Source: Benincasa hispida
Taxonomy: Eukaryota; Streptophyta; Magnoliopsida; Cucurbitales; Cucurbitaceae
DNA: 64,000 bases
Assembly: GCF_009727055.1 (NCBI RefSeq)
Contig: NC_052349.1
Location: 95,615,223-95,679,222 of the forward strand
Reading direction: 5' to 3'
Shown here: piece by piece, positions 58,951 to 64,000 of the stretch
Position numbering within the stretch: the stretch's first letter is position 1
Layout: each line of letters opens with the position of its first letter
Made by a program: the position numbers and the translations under genes
The notes under the pieces: model-generated
What the model saw: only the letters and a program-made list of their open reading frames with translations
Databases searched by the model: none
Told to the model about the DNA's origin: nothing

Positions 58951-60102
58951 AGTAGAAGTACCTAAGGTATGACGGTACTTAGTATGACCACGTGCACGTA
59001 GGTAGATAAAGTCAGAGATTGAACAAAAGGGTTCTCTCTTGACTAGCAGTTGGTGTTGGGATTATTTTTACCCACAGTGGGGTTATTCTCAAACTGAGAA
59101 ATATTTTTAATGTTTTATGATTAAAGAAGCTTTATATGCTTTATGCTTGGAAACTGTTTATACTGTAGTACAAGGTCCTGTAGAAGCTTATATTTCAGTT
59201 TAAACTCTTTATTGAGATTTTTGCATGAGAATCAGTTATCTTTCTTAAGCCACTCACTGGGCTAGCAAGCTCACCCCATTTTCCAATGTTTTCCTTTCCC
59301 CCAGGTAGCGGTCAAATCCTCAGGAGATAGCTCTGCATCTGCTCTGCTACTAAAGGATAAAGAGATTGTAACTCGTCGGTTTAGGTGGTTACTGTAAAGA
59401 TTGTACACATGTTTTTGTTGTTCATATAGGGATTAGGGTTTTTGGGCTTTGGGACTTATGAATCTAGTGTTGTAATGGCTCTAAACATGTTTTATTTTTT
59501 AATTAATAAATATTTTCTAAAGACATTTTCCTGTATATGAGTTATATCCTGGTATCAGAGTTATTCCGCAAGAGTAATTAGGCAGTAAGTGTCAACAAAA
59601 AGGTTGATAACTACTGCAGTCACGCCCTCTCCTAGGCTAAGAGGGTGGTCTGAGGCGGGGTGTGACAGTACACTTGTTAGAATCTTCCGCAAATGCATTG
59701 CTCTTCACATCTTCAATTGATCGCCGCATGCAGTGTTGTTTTTTATTACCTCATGAGATTGAAATTGCGTTGATCCCTAGAGCTCTCGATCGATTGTCGC
59801 ATGCGCCGTCATTGCGTTGATCATCTCTTCATTCTTGATTGATGGGCGCAATGCGACGTAGATGCGTTGTTCATTTCATTTTTGAACCATGAACGCATGC
59901 GGTGACTTATTTTCTACAAAACAGAAATTGAAACATTCTATTCTACCATCGTAATGGTGTTAATGGGTGTATTGACGACATTTTATAATTTTCGCATTTC
60001 TTAGCAAATTTCTATACAATTGACGCAATTTTTCTTTCTTTTAGCCACAATATCTAAATAAAACAGTATAAATAACTTGTATTTCTACAAGTTATCAAAG
60101 AC

Positions 60103-60295
60103 ACGAGTGGCTAGGGTGCTGCAGACGATCGAGGATGTCGCGATTGGAGAAGACAGAGTGGCTAGACGATCGAAGCAAAGAGTGGCTAGAGAACGAGAGG
60201 GAGAAGACGAGTGGCGCAATGGGAAGACACGACGACTAGGGTTTGAAAAATCAAATATTTTATTCAAAAAATATTATTAGGCAATTTTTTTTATA
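60103..60295. other. CACTA sequence resumed, GC-richer segment
   Basis: Right part of the CACTA upstream region (GAGTGGCTAG repeats at about 60105, 60157, 60181). Overlapping open frames on both strands; no recognisable product. Confidence 0.5.
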
Positions 60296-60571
60296 TATAT
60301 TTTACTTGACACGAAAAAAATGTCAAGTAAGAGCTTCTTATACTTGACATGTGAAACATGTCAAGTAAGACCTTATATTACTTGACATGAAAAACGTGTC
60401 AAGTAAACGTTCGCGTGAAAATATCTGAAACATTTCGTCAATCTTTGCTTTTTTAACCCTTTTACTTAACATTTTCTTGTCTAAAATCACATTACTTGAC
60501 GTTTTTTTCCCAAAGAAACGTCAAGTAATTAAAAACTATAAATGTCAAGTGATGTAGATTTTGTAGTAGTG
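60296..60571. repeat. Right subterminal hairpin array and end of CACTA
   Basis: TACTTGACACG..TGTCAAGTA (60303-60329), TACTTGACATG..CATGTCAAGTA (60340-60366), TTACTTGACATG..CGTGTCAAGTAA and TTACTTGACGTTT..AAACGTCAAGTAA (60493-60527): four palindromes on the same core as the left end. Confidence 0.88.
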
Positions 60572-60574
60572 ATG

Positions 60575-62017
60575 AGCTAAATTTATCGGGCGCTAATGCC
60601 TCATTAAAGCACATTATGAGGAAAAATGATCGCTACTATTTTTCTGATGTCAGGCTTTATTCGTCTTCGAATGTGGGAGAGTCTTACAAGTCAGAGTAAG
60701 TGGATCTCTCCTCTACCAACACTAAGGAGGCATTTGATGCGCAATAAAAACAGAGAGTTAAGTTGAGTTGAGTTGGTAATTATATCTGAAGAGTTACATT
60801 GTCTGTGTTTGGTGTGCAGAGTTGAGTTGAGTTGGTATTTATTGTCTGTGTTTGGATGCAGAGTTGAGTTGATTTGACTTGGGGTATCCTGTGATGTTTT
60901 TGTAAATGAAATTGATTGTCTTTTTTTTTTTTTNNNNNTTGCTATTATTGATTTTTATTTTCAACTATACACATTTTTTAAAAACTTTTCTAAGATAAAA
61001 ACAAACAAACTTCCAATTCTTTTCCATTCTCAAAACATAACAAATTCTTTACAAAGTATTCATATACAAAACACAAAATTTTGAATTTAATTTTTTAAAC
61101 ACTCAAATATAAGTAATTATTCCATTAAAAAACCAACTTAATCATTAATTACCGTAAAAATTAAAAAGAACTTAAATGATTAGTATCATCAAATGAAACT
61201 ATTGACATTGTTTTAGATAGAATGGATGGCACTTAATGTTAATCTTAAAAAAAGACCAAAATCTTACAATTTAAATCATAAAACCAACTATTAGATAGTC
61301 TTATTTGACCAATTTGTGGAATATGGATTTAGCTTTTTTCTAAAACCGGTGAAATCATTTTATAAATATTGATATCTATTTTTTCTACTATTATGTTGCT
61401 TCAGTGTACAAACTATCTTTAAAAAAAAATGTGAGCCATAATTCTAAATTCCACTATTTCATTAGAATTATATAATATTTGAAAACATAAAGGGATAGGT
61501 TGTTTAAACATATCGTTGAACTTTTGTTTAGTGAAACAACAATAGGACATCGTATGTAATATTTTTTAGATATAAGAAAAAAATAAAAAAGAAGAAGAAT
61601 AATTAGATCTAAAAGAATAGTCATAGAAAGAAAATAAAAGAGAAATGAGGAGTTGAGAAAGAAAAGGGAAAATAAAACTCATACGAGCCAGACAAAGAAA
61701 GAAGAGAGAAAATGAGAAAGACGAACCAGATGAAAAATGAAAAGAGAAGATGAGAGAAGGGGAGTAAATGTGAAGAGAGCATGAGAGAGAGAGAAATGAC
61801 AAAGTAATTGAAGGAGTTGGAAGAGTAATGAAATCGCGTGGAAAAACGGGTGAGAGTGAGAGTGAGAAGATGGTAGATAATTATATCCACTGTTTTATTT
61901 TTATCAATGGTCGTTGAAGTTGGGCACACGAAGGTGGTAGGCAGAGTATGTCGTCGAAGTTGCTTGTGCGGAGATAATCATTGGAGTTAGTCACTAGAGT
62001 TGTCTTTGGAGGTGGTT
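60575..62017. other. No gene seen; contains gap
   Basis: GAGTTGAGTTG repeats at 60755-60880, a T run leading into five N at 60934-60938, AT-rich DNA, then a purine-rich AGAGAGAAAATGAG stretch (61570-61870) that makes open frames on the minus strand with very biased composition. Confidence 0.55.
60934..60938. other. Assembly gap (5 N)
   Basis: Five undetermined bases next to a T homopolymer. Confidence 1.
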
Positions 62018-63968
62018 GGTGATGAAGGAACTCTTATTAAAGAGTACCTGCGAGCGGAAGCGGATCTTTCCAATTCATTGTGATAGAATTACCACATATA
62101 CATTCAAACATACTAAAATGCATTCATAATGCTAAAGAGATCGAGAGATCATACCAGTTGAAGACTTCTTCTTCATAGCAAATCTAAAACCCAATCGTCT
62201 ACTTCGAACAGTCACCAGACGAACACGAACAGAAGGAAACGGAGATGACACCACCACTCAGAGCCCTCGGTATTCTTGGAGTGAGAATCCAAAGGGTCGG
62301 GTTTGTTCGGATTTGGTAGAGGGAAAGAGGAAGAGATATCGTATACAACGATCAAGCAAGTAGAAGATGAGCTCGTCTATCGTATAGACAAAATGCTTGA
62401 TCGCTTAGGTAAATAGCGCGCGAGGGTTTAATCGGTAAGCGATCTCTTAGTAATATCGTATAGGTAAGCGATCGTGCAGTCACTATCGTATAGGCATAGA
62501 CTTTCTGAACGATGACACACTTTTTATCATAATGTTTGCGCATCTAATGCTTAACACACCATGAACTATTTATGCGTCTCAAAGTGATCTTTCAACTCAC
62601 TCACCCGTTATTAAAACAGAAGAGACGTCGTTCCATTTTCCTTTTAACCGTCCAATGAATGTGATCACATCATATTCATAACATATAAATTAATATCATA
62701 TATTAATTATAGTATTTTTCCTCCACTAGATATAAATCATATTTATATCCAATTTCCTCCAAATTAATATATCTCATACATAAAGTTAATTATATCACAT
62801 ATAATTAACTAGTTCAATTATATCATTTATAATCAAACTCCCTCTTGTCAATTTGAACATTTCAAACTGATCCAAAAACTGACTCTCAACTTGTATCCAA
62901 GCTACTAAGGGAACCTTATGGACCTAAGGCTCGAAACTCCAACGGTACCTGAATAGTTGACTAAACTCTTTAGTCACGATATCCACCATCCGTTAACTGT
63001 CAAGCATTCCATTAAGGACCGACAGTTGAACTCTTCTTGCCATAGATATATTTCTATATCCATTGGATATAACCAATCATCAGTACGATGACCCTTCACA
63101 GATGCTCATAATTACAGCAGGCCAATTTACCGTTTTTCCCCTGTAATTACATCTTCCTCCTTAAGTACCATTAATCTCTCTAATGAAAAATACAATATAG
63201 TCCTACTATGTGTGAACACCTCTCGGGCCTTGAAAAGGTACGTGGCACCACATCGTTCAAGCCTCGAGATCAGCCCTTAAGAAAGCAATCTATCTACTTA
63301 CCTCTGCTTTGGAGAATGAGTGAACTCCATCTTGTGAAGCTGAGTTCCCAGCTCCCAAATCAGACGAATCCCCAAAGTGGTAGGTTTGAGTCAACGCTTT
63401 GGCCATTCGCACCCATGCAAATCAAAGAATCGCCCTCAATGGCAGGAGTTCCCAATTCACTCAGGATTGAAATCATGTTACCTATGGTCATTCTAGTGAA
63501 GTGAAGTCTCAGTCATGAACAGAGTTATATGACTAGACATTAACACTTTGAGGTTAGGTTTTATACAAACTCTTTGTATAGGACCCCCCGCTCGCATGTC
63601 CACTACACGAATGATCAGGATCAGACCATCTGTGACAAGTCACAACACTTGTAACAATTCCACAAAGCGAGCCACGTCCGTAGTGTTACCAGGATAAGGT
63701 TTCCCTCCTATATCCATATAGTACAAACTATTTTTTGTTGTCACTTAAGACATGATCCATTTGTCTGTCACTACATACATGCTTAAGTTACATAAAGATA
63801 ACTAAGGATATTTAAGTTTATTGGTTTGTGGTAAAATAAAAAACATCTAAATATGCAAAGTCAAGAAGTGAAGTAAATATCATATATATTATACATCACA
63901 AGTGTTCTTACAAAGTTGTTTACAAACTATAGGACACGAGACTTTAGGGCATAATTCCCAACAGGTGA
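62018..63968 (-). mobile_element. Copia solo LTR with GGTGA target duplication
   Basis: LTR 62023 (TGAAGGAACTC) to 63963 (TTCCCAACA), 1941 bp, with GGTGA at 62018-62022 and 63964-63968. Minus orientation of the family seen at 27112-29062 and 51219-53458. No internal sequence remains, so it arose by LTR-LTR recombination. The open frames 62352-62543 and 63208-63504 are LTR sequence. Confidence 0.93.
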
Positions 63969-64000
63969 ATCCCAGAGTTCTTCGTCGAAATTGGTCGTGC

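Larger units (their letters stand above)
56951..59667 (+). repeat. Gypsy LTR, same group as Gypsy D, nested
   Basis: Ends GGCGGGGTGTGACA at 59667, like Gypsy D. Shares its modules in order: GATACTGAAGGACATTTGAGAA hairpin repeats (58783-58950), GGTATGACGGTACT and CACGTGCACGTAGGTA (58965-59005), GTAGCGGTCA (59304). Has a TATA box CTATAAATAG near 57910. The start is not clear; a diverged copy of about 95 bp lies on each side (56863-56957 and 59668-59762). Open frames at 56916-57457 are in GCGTTGGATG repeats. Confidence 0.65.
55315..60102 (-). mobile_element. Gypsy LTR element, collapsed, tRNA-Asp primer type
   Basis: Flanked by AAGAC (55315-55319, 60098-60102); starts TGATGAC (55320) and ends GTTATCA (60097). 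On the minus strand: LTR from 60097 down to 55413 with a TATA box (CCTATAAATAG near 56740), primer site at 55406-55389, then about 50 bases of interior and a short piece of the 3' LTR end (AGATTAAATCTTTGTCATCA, matching AGATTAAATTTTATGTCATCA of the 5' LTR). All coding sequence has been lost. A second Gypsy LTR is inserted in its LTR (to 59667). Confidence 0.8.
49489..60571 (-). mobile_element. CACTA (En/Spm) transposon, 11.1 kb, with nested insertions
   Basis: Terminal inverted repeats CACTACTACA(G/A)AA.. at 49489 and, inverted, ending ..TGTAGTAGTG at 60571, flanked by the 3-bp duplication ATG (49486-49488 and 60572-60574). All three features define CACTA elements. Subterminal hairpin arrays lie at both ends. 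The remaining coding parts are on the minus strand: a TNP2-associated domain (54297-54040) and pieces of a C48-type protease (to 50274). The transposase core is missing, so it is a non-autonomous deletion derivative. Two LTR insertions with their own target duplications sit inside. Confidence 0.92.

Noticed and set aside
61566..61929. Ser/Phe-rich minus-strand frames
   Set aside because: Low-complexity purine-rich strand produces stop-free frames.

Overview
The window is nuclear DNA from a flowering plant: AT-rich, gene-poor and dominated by nested LTR retrotransposons. The Copia gag/pol style would fit a cucurbit, but that is an impression and was not tested. Only one ordinary host gene is clearly supported, a jasmonate-signalling repressor of the TIFY9/JAZ10 type on the minus strand (about 42.05-45.74 kb). 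I assembled it from five exons whose splice phases all agree. The last of these exons carries the Jas degron and ends where reading into the following intron gives an immediate stop, as in the alternatively spliced Arabidopsis JAZ10.

Layout. 1-4083: 5' part of a decayed Copia element (+). 4084-11445: a second decayed Copia (-). 11446-12654: end of a Gypsy LTR with two minisatellites. 12655-29062: the 3' part of a third Copia, split inside RNase H by a TG..CA LTR (13468-26821). That LTR holds about 2.3 kb of organelle-like DNA, including a plastid psaA fragment, and a Gypsy element with both LTRs (16565-25549, perfect CAAGT target duplication). 29063-42046: AT-rich DNA with a Copia 5' remnant, MITE-like and 1.6-kb foldback inverted repeats, and a degraded pararetrovirus-like (Caulimoviridae-type) remnant at 37.1-38.9 kb. 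42.05-45.74: the JAZ10-like gene, with a Copia gag remnant in its 2.1-kb intron. 45.75-49.49: repeats and a decayed Copia LTR.

49489-60571 is an 11.1-kb CACTA (En/Spm) transposon with matching CACTACTACA ends, a 3-bp ATG target duplication and subterminal hairpin arrays. It keeps a remnant of the TNP2-associated N-terminal domain and of a C48-type protease, but its transposase core is deleted. Inside it lie a Copia solo LTR (51219-53458, TSD AATGA) and a Gypsy element with a tRNA-Asp-type primer site (55320-60097, TSD AAGAC), itself broken by another Gypsy LTR. 62023-63963 is a Copia solo LTR with a perfect GGTGA duplication.

Four places (24648, 47512, 53013, 57430) carry the head-to-head 19-bp Tn5 mosaic-end sequence used as the junction adapter in Nextera mate-pair libraries. 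These are assembly contamination and come with local deletions or duplications, so sequence around them should be treated with suspicion. A 5-N gap lies at 60934-60938. I found no tRNA or rRNA gene, no CRISPR array and no bacterial-type system.
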